Below are positions 36,837 to 44,806 of a DNA stretch of 64,000 bases, one piece after another. A program made the position numbers and the translations under genes. Source of the DNA: Chitinophaga pinensis (GTDB lineage: Bacteria; Bacteroidota; Bacteroidia; Chitinophagales; Chitinophagaceae); assembly GCA_943333125.1 (NCBI GenBank), contig CALQSB010000001.1, positions 1 to 64,000 on the forward strand, given 5' to 3'. Numbering within the stretch: the first letter of the stretch is position 1; every line of letters begins with the position of its first letter. The notes under the pieces are model-generated. The model was not told the DNA's origin. It did not search any database and was given only the letters and a program-made list of their open reading frames with translations.

Positions 36837-37601
36837 ATGATTATAGATACCCATTGCCATCTTTATTTACCTGAGTTTGAAAAAGACATCAGTGAGGTAA
36901 TAAAAAGAGCAGAAAATAATGGAATTACATCACTATATCTTCCGGCAATAGACAGTAGTACACATTCAAGTATGATTGATCTTGAAAACCGCTTTCCTGA
37001 GCGTTGCTTTTCAATGATGGGATTGCATCCCTGTTCAGTGAAGGAGGATTATCTTAATGAATTGATGATTGTTGAAAATTATTTGACAGAAAAAAAATTT
37101 TATGCGATTGGAGAATGTGGCCTTGATTTTTACTGGGATAAAACTTTTATTAAAGAACAGATTCATGCTTTGGAATTTCAGCTTGCCCTTTCAATTCAAT
37201 ACGAATTACCGATAATCCTTCATACCCGAAATGCAACACAGGAAACCATTGATGTAATCAGACCGCATTCATCTAAAAAATTAAAAGGAATATTTCATTG
37301 CTTTGGAGGCAGTGTGGAAGAGGCAAATCAGATTATTGAAATGGGATTTTATCTGGGAATAGGAGGTGTGATTACGTATAAAAATGCCGGATTGGATCGG
37401 GTGCTTGAACAGATAGACCTTAAGCACATGGTATTGGAAACAGATGCACCTTATTTAACACCGGTTCCCCATCGAGGAAAAAGAAATGAATCTTCCTATT
37501 TGAAAATAATTGCCGAAAAAATAGCAATGATTAAAAATTGTAGTTTTGAAGAAGTAGCAAAAACAACGAGTGAGAATGCGATAATGGTTTTCGGAAAATA
37601 A
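36837..37601 (+). CDS. TatD family metal-dependent hydrolase (DNase)
   Basis: The 254-residue TIM-barrel protein has the metal ligands in DTHCHLYLPEF, GECGLDFYWD, LHTRNA, IFHCFGGS and ETDAPYLTP. TatD-family members are nucleases acting on DNA ends and RNA. It lies 27 bases before murF on the same strand; this tatD-murF pair is probably co-transcribed. The fold and all motifs are complete. Confidence 0.94.
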   Translation: MIIDTHCHLYLPEFEKDISEVIKRAENNGITSLYLPAIDSSTHSSMIDLENRFPERCFSMMGLHPCSVKEDYLNELMIVENYLTEKKFYAIGECGLDFYWDKTFIKEQIHALEFQLALSIQYELPIILHTRNATQETIDVIRPHSSKKLKGIFHCFGGSVEEANQIIEMGFYLGIGGVITYKNAGLDRVLEQIDLKHMVLETDAPYLTPVPHRGKRNESSYLKIIAEKIAMIKNCSFEEVAKTTSENAIMVFGK

Positions 37602-37628
37602 CAAACACCAAACACCAAATTAAATAAC

Positions 37629-38912
37629 ATGAACATCAACGAGCTATACGAAATCTACTGCCAATATCCTTCGATACAAACAGATACGCGTAGACTAAAA
37701 CAAGGAGACCTTTTTTTTGCCTTGAAAGGTGATAATTTCAATGGAAATGAATATGCACATGCCGCATTAGAAAAAGGAGCTTCCTATTGTGTAGTAGATG
37801 AGGTGATAGGTACTGAAGATAGTCGTTTATTGAAAGTGGACGATGTGCTTATTGCTTTACAGGCTTTAGCAAAGAAACACAGAACACAATTCAATATTCC
37901 TTTCATCGCCATAACAGGAAGTAATGGTAAAACAACAACTAAAGAACTGATTCATGTAGTGCTGTCTTCAACATATAAAACCTACACAACAGAAGGCAAT
38001 TTGAATAATCATATTGGAATTCCACTCACCATCCTCAAAATAAAAAAAGATGCAGAAATGGCTGTAGTGGAAATGGGAGCCAATCATCTTAAAGAAATTG
38101 AAGGTTATTGCGCCTACACCATGCCTACTCATGGTTTAATTACGAACTGTGGAAAGGCTCATCTGGAAGGCTTTGGCGGTGAAGAGGGCGTGAGAAAAGG
38201 TAAGGGGGAATTGTTTGAGTATCTCAAATCCTCAAATGCAACTATGTTTGTGTTTAACGATTACGATTACCTGCAAAATATGAGCGAAGGTTATGATCAT
38301 ATCATCAGCTATGGAAGTGAAAATGAACATTCGGATTTTGTGGGCAAGATGATTGGAGATAAACAATTTCTGGAAGTATCAATAATAAAAGGTGCACATA
38401 TCAGCAACATAAAAACACAGTTAGTAGGGGGATATAATTTACCTAATGTGCTTTCTGCTGTATGTATTGGTAAAACATTCAAAGTTTCCGACGAAAAAAT
38501 AAAATCATCTTTAGAATCTTATACGCCTTCCAATAGCAGATCTCAATTAATAATAAAAGATACCCATACAATTATTCTTGATGCATATAACGCCAATCCA
38601 AGCAGCATGAAACTGGCAATTGAAAATTTCGCAGGAATGCCCGGGAAGAATAAAATTATGATGTTGGGAGGAATGATGGAGCTGGGCAAAGAAAGTCATC
38701 AGGAACATGTTAGTCTTATTCAATTGATTAAACAATATCAATGGCTTCATGTGGTGTTAGTAGGAGAGCAATTTAAAAATATTCATGGAGATTTTCATTA
38801 TTTTAACACCTCCACTGAGGCCAGGGATTGGTTTATTACTCAGCATTTCTCCAATACAAATTTGTTAGTCAAAGGATCCCGTAGCATGCAAATGGAAAAG
38901 GTTTTAGAATGA
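37629..38912 (+). CDS. murF: UDP-N-acetylmuramoyl-tripeptide--D-alanyl-D-alanine ligase
   Basis: Adds D-Ala-D-Ala to the UDP-MurNAc-tripeptide, the last cytoplasmic step of peptidoglycan precursor synthesis. The 427-residue protein has the P-loop AITGSNGKTTTKE (94-106), VVEMGANHLKEIEGY, the carbamylated-lysine segment GVRKGKGELFEYL, and DAYNANPSSM (318-327). All catalytic motifs are complete, in contrast to the MurF domain fused to alanine racemase at 24883. The tRNA-Ser gene follows 45 bases after its stop. Confidence 0.96.
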   Translation: MNINELYEIYCQYPSIQTDTRRLKQGDLFFALKGDNFNGNEYAHAALEKGASYCVVDEVIGTEDSRLLKVDDVLIALQALAKKHRTQFNIPFIAITGSNGKTTTKELIHVVLSSTYKTYTTEGNLNNHIGIPLTILKIKKDAEMAVVEMGANHLKEIEGYCAYTMPTHGLITNCGKAHLEGFGGEEGVRKGKGELFEYLKSSNATMFVFNDYDYLQNMSEGYDHIISYGSENEHSDFVGKMIGDKQFLEVSIIKGAHISNIKTQLVGGYNLPNVLSAVCIGKTFKVSDEKIKSSLESYTPSNSRSQLIIKDTHTIILDAYNANPSSMKLAIENFAGMPGKNKIMMLGGMMELGKESHQEHVSLIQLIKQYQWLHVVLVGEQFKNIHGDFHYFNTSTEARDWFITQHFSNTNLLVKGSRSMQMEKVLE

Positions 38913-38936
38913 TTTTTAATTCAGCGTTATAGCACG

Positions 38937-38944
38937 TACATTTG
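38937..38944 (+). promoter_or_regulatory. -7 box of the tRNA-Ser promoter
   Basis: TACATTTG matches TAnnTTTG and lies 13 bases before the first base of the mature tRNA, a sensible distance for a short 5' leader. The -33 region has no clear TTG, so only the -7 box is well supported. Confidence 0.5.
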
Positions 38945-38957
38945 CTGCCCGTAAAAC

Positions 38958-39044
38958 GGAGAGTTGTCCGAGTGGCTGAAGGAGCACGCTTGGAAAGCGT
39001 GTATATGGGAAACTGTATCGAGGGTTCGAATCCCTCACTCTCCG
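38958..39044 (+). tRNA. tRNA-Ser (anticodon GGA)
   Basis: The acceptor stem GGAGAGT pairs with ACTCTCC at the 3' end, with discriminator G at 39044. The anticodon stem is CACGC/GCGTG around the loop TTGGAAA, giving anticodon GGA for UCC and UCU serine codons. The long variable arm (about 14 bases) and the T-arm with GGGTTCGAATCCC confirm a type II tRNA. The 87 bases exclude CCA, which is not encoded. It has its own -7 box and a terminator. Confidence 0.97.
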
Positions 39045-39048
39045 CATC

Positions 39049-39086
39049 AAAAGGATGTTTCATGAAAATGAGCATCCTTTTTTTAT
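39049..39086 (+). terminator. Terminator after tRNA-Ser
   Basis: AAAAGGATG (39049-39057) pairs with CATCCTTTT (39073-39081) across a 15-base loop, followed by TTTATG. The tRNA thus forms its own short transcription unit. Confidence 0.8.
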
Positions 39087-39347
39087 GTTAATTTACCGCA
39101 GAGAACTTTAGGATATGAGTTTTCGCAGAGATTTTTGCCAAGGAGGCACTAAGTTACCCAGGCTATCTAGCTTATCTATCTTATCCAGGCTATCCAGCTT
39201 ATCAAATTTATCCATTCCATTTTTACGCAACGTCCCTTGCAGGAGACATTGCTAAGAAGTAAAAAGTTTCACTAAGATTTATCCTCTATCCAGAATATCC
39301 AGCATCCCTCTGTACTAAACTCCTTTTCTCCTTTCTCCGCGGTGAAT
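39087..39347. repeat. Repeat modules between tRNA-Ser and gldJ
   Basis: No supportable gene lies here. From left to right it holds TTTACCGCA with the word ATATGAGTTTTCGCAG (39113-39128; also at 20018-20033), a degenerate series of about 11-base units like CTTATCCAGGCTAT and AGCTTATC (39160-39215), and one copy of the hairpin GCAACGTCCC (39227-39236)/GGAGACATTGC (39242-39252). The same first two modules occur in the same order after iscA. Confidence 0.7.
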
Positions 39348-39372
39348 AAAAAAAACCTCCCATTTGGGAGGT
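39348..39372 (-). terminator. Terminator of gldJ
   Basis: On the minus strand ACCTCCC and GGGAGGT pair around a 4-base loop (39355-39372 on the plus strand) and are followed by a run of T. It lies 20 bases after the gldJ stop codon. Confidence 0.85.
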
Positions 39373-39392
39373 CTCTTTTTATTAAAGCTATT

Positions 39393-40952
39393 TTATTTTT
39401 TTCGGGTATTTTGTTTGCGTTTTCCAAAAAGGTTACCTTCTTTAAATCCAGGTCCTTCTGGTGGTCCGAGATAACTTTGAGCACAACGGAAACCAACTGT
39501 AGAAGATCCTTGGTCTTCTTGCATATAACGACGTGCTCCAGGAGAAAGCCAGTAAGCTCTGTCGTTCCAGCTGCCGCCTTTTATTACTCTAGATTTATCA
39601 TTGATTAATGTAGTTACTCCATATTGGTAAGAGGCACTGCTGGCAGAATCTCCATCAAGATAATTGATTACATTATTACGCTGATAATTGGTTCTGTTTT
39701 TAACTTCCTCATCAGAGATATCAACTTTCTTTAAATGACCAAGACTGTCTCTTTCAAATTCTCCGCTACTGTTTTTATAATATTTCTGAAATTTATTACC
39801 ACGGAAATAGTTGAAATCCTGTCCATCAGTAGGAGTTAAAGGTCTGTAAACATCACCAACCCACTCGCTCACATTACCACTCATATTATACAATCCAAAA
39901 GCATTAGGATAGAAAGCTTTAATTGGACCTGCAATTGCAGCTCTGTCATTCAAGCCACCAGAAACACCCATGTTATCTCCACTGGTGCGTTTAAAGTTGG
40001 CTAAGAATTTTCCTTGCCATGTACCATGACGATTATCTCTTAACCCATTAATATTTTTACTCCAAGAATAAATTTGTTGATTAGAACGTAATTCTTCTCC
40101 ACTTTTGGTTTCTTTTTTACGCGGAGATGGATTTTGGTCCAGTAAACCATAAGCAGCATATTCCCATTCTGCTTCTGTAGGTAAACGATATCCAATATTC
40201 AGAATACCATCTTCCATTCTAACCGTATTTCTTGTTTTATTATTGATATCTTTTAAATCAGATTTTTTAGGTTTTGTTCTTCCCTGAATCATATCGGGAT
40301 TCATCAGATAAGCTTCGGTATTAAAAGAGCCATCAGCACCAGAACCTTTCATTTCTTTTTTAGCGGCATCTTTTTTTAGATAGCCTTTTTTCATCAGATT
40401 AAATTCGTTGACACGATCAGTTCTCCACATACAGAAATCATGAGATTGCTGCCAAGTTACGCCTACTACGGGATAATAATTATAAGATGGATAGCGGAAA
40501 TAATACTCCACGTATGGTTCGTTATAAGCCAATTCTTCTCTCCAGCATAATGTATCTGGAAGGCATTTGGCCATTACAGCGGTATCCCCACTAAAGGTGT
40601 TATCTACCCAGTATAAATATTCTCTATAGTGCACATTGGCAACTTCAGTTTCATCTATAAAAAAGGAAGGAACGGTAACCCTGCGAGGAATATTATTCCA
40701 ATCGCCCATTACATCTTCTTCTTTCGCGCCCATTACAAATGAGCCACCTTGTACAAATACTAAACCCGGACCAGCTTTTGGATACTTAACTTTAGAAACA
40801 TGGAAATTACCCATGTTTTTATCGTCATAACTCCATCCAGTTACACCAGACGTTTCTTTCTTCTTGCCAAATACTCCACAGGAATTCAAAGTAATAGCAG
40901 ATAATCCTAAAATAATTAGGGACTTTAATGAGATTGTTTTTTGCATGTGCAT
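39393..40952 (-). CDS. gldJ: Gliding motility lipoprotein GldJ (SUMF1-like)
   Basis: The 519-residue lipoprotein (lipobox LNSC, Cys25) has the formylglycine-generating-enzyme-like domain of GldJ and GldK. The segment PGLVFVQGGSFVMG then DWNNIPRRVTVPSFFIDETE, and later YRLPTEAEWEYAAYG and GLYNMSGNVSEWVGD, match GldJ better than GldK because of the conserved DWNN-PRRVTV stretch. GldJ is needed for gliding and stabilises other type IX secretion parts in Flavobacterium. An in-frame ATG at 40946 is an alternative start. The gene is divergent from porV. Confidence 0.88.
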   Translation of the reverse strand: MHMQKTISLKSLIILGLSAITLNSCGVFGKKKETSGVTGWSYDDKNMGNFHVSKVKYPKAGPGLVFVQGGSFVMGAKEEDVMGDWNNIPRRVTVPSFFIDETEVANVHYREYLYWVDNTFSGDTAVMAKCLPDTLCWREELAYNEPYVEYYFRYPSYNYYPVVGVTWQQSHDFCMWRTDRVNEFNLMKKGYLKKDAAKKEMKGSGADGSFNTEAYLMNPDMIQGRTKPKKSDLKDINNKTRNTVRMEDGILNIGYRLPTEAEWEYAAYGLLDQNPSPRKKETKSGEELRSNQQIYSWSKNINGLRDNRHGTWQGKFLANFKRTSGDNMGVSGGLNDRAAIAGPIKAFYPNAFGLYNMSGNVSEWVGDVYRPLTPTDGQDFNYFRGNKFQKYYKNSSGEFERDSLGHLKKVDISDEEVKNRTNYQRNNVINYLDGDSASSASYQYGVTTLINDKSRVIKGGSWNDRAYWLSPGARRYMQEDQGSSTVGFRCAQSYLGPPEGPGFKEGNLFGKRKQNTRKK

Positions 40953-41349
40953 TCGTTTTGCAAATTGGTTAACGAAGGGTTTTCTTATTTATTGTATTAA
41001 TTTGGGTTACAATCGATGCGAATATATAAACTTTCGCTTGATTCGAAATTAATTTTACCATTTTGTTAGTAAAAAATTAAAAACTAAAATTTTCATGCAA
41101 CGATTTTTATAATTCATTTGTCATAACATTCCTTAATTCAACTTAATTCATAACTAAATGCAATATTTAGAAATGAATCTTCGTTTTGAAAAGTACAATC
41201 ATTAATTAGCTTGTCAATTTTTTAATTTTTGACATTTTTTAAAAAAAATATTGGTGATTTCAATAAAACTATTATTTTTACAACTCAAACAAAATTAACA
41301 CACACAGCTTATAGATAGAAACTCTACCTAACCAAGACAATAAAATCGC
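40953..41349. other. Divergent control region between gldJ and porV
   Basis: These 397 bases are very AT-rich and hold no supportable gene. A clear promoter for porV lies at 41251-41280. On the minus strand TATATTCG at 41026-41019 could be a -7 box for gldJ with one mismatch, and its -33 region is weak. Long 5' leaders seem likely on both sides. Confidence 0.5.
41251..41280 (+). promoter_or_regulatory. Promoter of porV
   Basis: TTG at 41251-41253 and TATTTTTA at 41273-41280 are 19 bases apart; only the last base of the -7 box departs from TAnnTTTG. The transcript would begin near 41286, leaving a leader of about 64 bases before the ATG. Confidence 0.65.
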
Positions 41350-42486
41350 ATGAAACAAGCAACTTTGAGACTAACTGCTCTAGTTATGTTATTAACGGGT
41401 TCAGTTACTGCAACCCAGGCACAATCAGATCCAATTAACGTAGTAACATCTGCCGTTCCTTTTTTAAGAATTTCTCCTGATGCACGCGCTGGCGGTATGG
41501 GTGATGTAGGTATCGCGACTGCTGCTGATGCCAATTCTGGATACTGGAATTTAGCAAAAACTCCATTCGCAAAAGATAAAATGAGCATAACTGCTTCTTA
41601 TACTCCATGGTTGAGTGATTTGAAACTAAACGACGTTTATTTAGCTTCTTTGGCTGGATACTATCAATTAGATGAAACTCAGGCTATTTCTGCTTCTTTA
41701 AGATATTTCAGCTTAGGAAGTATTCAGTTTACTGATTTCAGTGGAAATGCATTACAATCATTTCGTCCTCGTGAGTTCGCATTTGATGCAGGATATTCAA
41801 GAAAACTTTCTAGTAAAATCGGATTGGGTGTAGCGCTTCGCTATATTAGTTCTGATCTTGCAGGTGGAAGTGTAAACGGAGTTACCTATAAAAAAGGTAC
41901 TTCTGTAGCAGGTGATGTTCACTTCTTTTACAAAGGAACAAATGCAAGTGGCAACGGATTCGATTGGGGTGCTACTCTAACTAACTTAGGTTCTAAAATT
42001 TCTTATACAAGCGATGCTAGTCAGAAAGATTATATTCCTGCTAACTTCGGTATCGGTTGTGCTTATAATAAAACATTCGATGCTGATAGCAAAATCACTT
42101 TTGCTTTGGATATAAACAAATTAATGGTACCAACTCCTCCAAGTGCAACGGATTCTGCTTCTTTGGTTGATTATCGTTCTAAAGGTGTGGTATCAAGCTG
42201 GTTCAGCTCTTTCGGTGATGCCGGAAAAGATGAATTGAAAGAAGCTACTTTAGCAGTAGGTTCTGAATACTGGTACAAAGATCAGTTCGCATTCAGAGCT
42301 GGTTATTTCTTCGAAAATAAAATCAAAGGAGATCGTCGTTATTTCACTTTGGGCGCTGGCTTAAAGTATAACATGATGGGATTAAACTTCTCTTACTTGC
42401 TACCAACTGGTTCAGGGGTTAACCGTAATCCTCTTTCAAATACATTGCGTTTCAGCTTAGTGTATAACATGGATTCAAAAAAATAA
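41350..42486 (+). CDS. porV: Type IX secretion system outer-membrane protein PorV
   Basis: The 378-residue protein has a signal peptide (cleaved after about TQAQ) and a beta-barrel. The N-terminal INVVTSAVPFLRISPDARAGGMGDVGIATAADANSGYWN is the PorV/FadL-like hallmark. PorV (LptO) receives cargo of the type IX system in the outer membrane and works with the sortase PorU and others. porU, often next to porV, is not in this window. The gene has a strong terminator and its own promoter. Confidence 0.9.
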   Translation: MKQATLRLTALVMLLTGSVTATQAQSDPINVVTSAVPFLRISPDARAGGMGDVGIATAADANSGYWNLAKTPFAKDKMSITASYTPWLSDLKLNDVYLASLAGYYQLDETQAISASLRYFSLGSIQFTDFSGNALQSFRPREFAFDAGYSRKLSSKIGLGVALRYISSDLAGGSVNGVTYKKGTSVAGDVHFFYKGTNASGNGFDWGATLTNLGSKISYTSDASQKDYIPANFGIGCAYNKTFDADSKITFALDINKLMVPTPPSATDSASLVDYRSKGVVSSWFSSFGDAGKDELKEATLAVGSEYWYKDQFAFRAGYFFENKIKGDRRYFTLGAGLKYNMMGLNFSYLLPTGSGVNRNPLSNTLRFSLVYNMDSKK

Positions 42487-42503
42487 TTTCTGATAACTTT
42501 TAT

Positions 42504-42541
42504 AAAAAGCGTTTCTTTAACCGGAAACGCTTTTTTATTTT
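42504..42541 (+). terminator. Terminator of porV
   Basis: AAAAAGCGTTTC (42504-42515) pairs with GAAACGCTTTTT (42524-42535) around an 8-base loop, followed by more T. Confidence 0.9.
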
Positions 42542-42560
42542 TGCAAAACTCAATTTTTTA

Positions 42561-42697
42561 AAAAGTTTAAAAAGTTTCAAAGGTTCAATATGTTCAAAAG
42601 GTTAGTTCATCGGTAAAATACTAGCCAACCAAACAACATAACTTCTTAAACCTTTTGAACCTCTTAAACCTTTTGAATCTCTCAAACCTTTTGAACT
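42561..42697 (+). repeat. Inverted and 18-base tandem repeats before ispF
   Basis: GTTCAAAAGGTT at 42592-42603 has a perfect inverted copy at 42649-42660. The word AAACCTTTTGAA recurs at 42648, 42666 and 42684, exactly 18 bases apart, forming three units (about 42643-42697). The last unit ends 7 bases before the ispF start codon. The same words occur between gltX and deoD. Confidence 0.8.
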
Positions 42698-42704
42698 TAC
42701 AATT

Positions 42705-43193
42705 ATGTCATACCGAATCGGCTCCGGCGTAGATTTTCATCAGTTAGCAGCAGGCAGAGACCTTTGGATTGGTGGTGTAAAAATTCCTCATCATAAAGGA
42801 TCATTAGGACACAGCGATGCAGATGTGTTGCTGCATGCCATATGCGATGCAATGCTGGGAGCTTTGGCATTAGGCGATATCGGAAAACATTTTCCCGACA
42901 CCAGCAGTGAATTTAAAAACATCGACAGCAAAATTTTACTCAAACGCAGTTTTGATTTGATTACCGAAATGGGTTACCAGGTTGTCAATATAGATAGTAC
43001 ATTATGCCTCGAGGCCCCCAAAATTTCGCCTTATGTTGAAGAAATGAGAAAGGCAATATCAACAGTGCTGGCAATTAATATTGCTGATGTTTCTATCAAA
43101 GCCACAACAACAGAAAAAATGGGATTTGTGGGCAGAGAAGAAGGTCTGGTGGCTTATGCAACAGTATTACTAAAACGCATAAACGAAAATTAA
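42705..43193 (+). CDS. ispF: 2-C-methyl-D-erythritol 2,4-cyclodiphosphate synthase
   Basis: Fifth enzyme of the MEP isoprenoid pathway. The 162-residue protein has the zinc ligands Asp and His in [11 protein letters not shown] and the conserved [30 protein letters not shown], and the C-terminal [17 protein letters not shown]. Length and motifs are normal. It lies 2 bases before dut. The repeated 18-base sequence reaches almost to its start codon, so its translation start may sit in a structured leader. Confidence 0.97.
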   Translation: MSYRIGSGVDFHQLAAGRDLWIGGVKIPHHKGSLGHSDADVLLHAICDAMLGALALGDIGKHFPDTSSEFKNIDSKILLKRSFDLITEMGYQVVNIDSTLCLEAPKISPYVEEMRKAISTVLAINIADVSIKATTTEKMGFVGREEGLVAYATVLLKRINEN

Positions 43194-43195
43194 AA

Positions 43196-43639
43196 ATGTC
43201 CGAAATAAAAATAAATGTCATCAATCACTCTGGAAATCCACTGCCTGAATACGCAACATTGGGTTCTTCAGGAATGGACATCAGAGCACATTTAAATGAA
43301 CCGGTAACTTTAAAACCACTCGAAAGACAATTAATTCCTACAGGATTATATTTAGCATTACCTGAGCATTATGAAATTCAAATCAGACCAAGAAGTGGAT
43401 TGGCATTTAAACAAGGGATTACTTGTTTAAACACACCCGGTACCATTGACAGCGATTACCGTGGTGAAATAAAAGTATTACTGATTAATCTGAGCAGCGA
43501 AGATCAAACTATTCATAAAGGAGACAGAATTGCACAATTAGTAGTTTCAAAAACTGAACGAGCTCATTTAAATCAAGTTGAAATATTAGATGAAACGGTA
43601 AGAGGTATAGGAGGGTTTGGACATACGGGAGTGAGGTGA
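43196..43639 (+). CDS. dut: dUTP diphosphatase
   Basis: Hydrolyses dUTP to dUMP to keep uracil out of DNA. The 147-residue trimeric-type enzyme has all five motifs: [39 protein letters not shown] (with the catalytic Asp in IDSDY), GDRIAQLVV, and the C-terminal [10 protein letters not shown]. It directly follows ispF, and a tandem repeat follows after its stop. Confidence 0.97.
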   Translation: MSEIKINVINHSGNPLPEYATLGSSGMDIRAHLNEPVTLKPLERQLIPTGLYLALPEHYEIQIRPRSGLAFKQGITCLNTPGTIDSDYRGEIKVLLINLSSEDQTIHKGDRIAQLVVSKTERAHLNQVEILDETVRGIGGFGHTGVR

Positions 43640-43650
43640 GGATGGAAAGG

Positions 43651-43808
43651 CTGGATAAAGCTGGAGAAGTCTACATTCTAAGCATTGTCTCCTGAAAGGG
43701 ACATTGCGTAATAAGTAAGCTAGATAAAGCTGGATAAAGCTGGAGAAGTCTACATTCTAAGCATTGTCTCCTGAAGGGACATTGCGTAATAAGTAAGCTA
43801 GATAAAGC
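43651..43808. repeat. 79-base tandem duplication with hairpin motif
   Basis: Two nearly identical units (43651-43729 and 43730-43808) each contain CTGGATAAAGCTGGAGAAG, TCTACATTCTAAG, the hairpin GCATTGTCTC/GGGACATTGC and CGTAATAAGTAAGCTAGATA. They differ in length by one base. The hairpin is the same family as at 34161 and 39227, again next to units of about 11 bases (GATAAAGCTG). No gene is supported here. Confidence 0.85.
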
Positions 43809-43911
43809 TAGATAGGCTAGGTTTAAAAGGTGTAACATGTTTTTCTGAATTGGATAATACCTTTGAAACATTTGGAGCTTCTTAAGGCGCTTAAACATTT
43901 GAAAAATAATA

Positions 43912-44727
43912 ATGAAAAAAATAATTACAGCAATTTTTGTTTTAACGGCTTTCACTTTCATCAGTTGCCGTTCGACCAGGAAAATAAATAAGGCTATTGA
44001 GCCAAAAGAGTTAACCGCTTCCCTCATTAATAAAGACATTGAAGATTCAATAAGAAGAGTTAAGGAAACATTGGATCAATTCAAATCTCAGAAAATAGAT
44101 TTTAAAACTTTCAGTGCAAAAATAAAAGTAGAATCTTCCGGATCAAAGGGTAAGAATCCTGATATTACGGCAGTAATTAAAATAGTTAAAGATTCTGCCA
44201 TTTGGATGTCGTTATCTGCAACCTTTTTAAATGTTGAAGTATACAGAGTGCTGATTAAAAAAGACAGTGTAATCCTAATCAACAAACAGGAAAAAGAAGT
44301 ACAATACCGATCTTTAGATTACCTGCAGGAAGTAACACAGATTCCTTTTGATTATAAAACTTTACAGGATTTAATCATTGGTAATCCTATTTTTATAGGT
44401 GATAGTGTAATTTCTTTCAGAAAAGCAGAAAATAATATTCTTATATCAACCATTGATCAGTATTTTAAAAATCTTATCACATTAACAAGCGACACCAAAA
44501 TAATGTTACACAGTAAAATGGACGATATAGAATTAGGTCGAAGCAGAACTGCTGACATTATTTATGATGGTTATGAAAATAACAATGGAATTAATTTTTC
44601 AACAAACAGAGAGATCTCTGCATCAGAAAAAACGAAGATTGAAGTAAAGCTCAATTATAAACAATATGAATTTAACAAAGAATTGTCGATAGTTTTCAAT
44701 GTTCCTAAAAATTATAAACGCAAATAG
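43912..44727 (+). CDS. DUF4292 family lipoprotein
   Basis: The 271-residue lipoprotein (lipobox FISC, Cys19) resembles the DUF4292 group of Bacteroidota. After a short charged linker it has IDFKTFSAKIKVESSGSKGK, IWMSLSATFLNVEVYRVLIK and the following strand-rich body, a LolA/LolB-like half barrel. Such proteins may handle lipids or lipoproteins at the outer membrane, but this family has no proven role. It is placed before the EnvC-like gene with a gap of 79 bases. Confidence 0.85.
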   Translation: MKKIITAIFVLTAFTFISCRSTRKINKAIEPKELTASLINKDIEDSIRRVKETLDQFKSQKIDFKTFSAKIKVESSGSKGKNPDITAVIKIVKDSAIWMSLSATFLNVEVYRVLIKKDSVILINKQEKEVQYRSLDYLQEVTQIPFDYKTLQDLIIGNPIFIGDSVISFRKAENNILISTIDQYFKNLITLTSDTKIMLHSKMDDIELGRSRTADIIYDGYENNNGINFSTNREISASEKTKIEVKLNYKQYEFNKELSIVFNVPKNYKRK

Positions 44728-44776
44728 TTTTTATTTGCCAGATTGAGAATAATATTTATAATTTGATCAGGGTTTG

Positions 44777-44784
44777 TATTTTTG
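44777..44784 (+). promoter_or_regulatory. -7 box upstream of the EnvC-like gene
   Basis: TATTTTTG fits TAnnTTTG, 22 bases before the ATG at 44807. The bases at the -33 distance do not show a clear TTG. It probably starts a separate transcript after the DUF4292 gene. Confidence 0.45.
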
Positions 44785-44806
44785 CGTTACTCTTTAAATT
44801 CAATAC

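Noticed and set aside
38869-39075. A minus-strand frame across the tRNA-Ser gene
   Set aside because: It lies antisense to a complete tRNA and to the end of murF, so it is a by-product.
39393-40952. Sulfatase-maturing or ergothioneine-type enzyme because of the SUMF1-like domain
   Set aside because: The lipoprotein signal and the DWNN-PRRVTV stretch fit GldJ, and the genomic context with porV agrees.
42643-42697. Possible CRISPR-like or iteron origin array before ispF
   Set aside because: Only three 18-base units without spacers, and no replication initiator gene in the window.
43671-44039. A 122-codon minus-strand frame between dut and the DUF4292 gene
   Set aside because: It reads through the 79-base duplication and then antisense into the DUF4292 gene; the apparent protein repeats simply mirror the DNA duplication.
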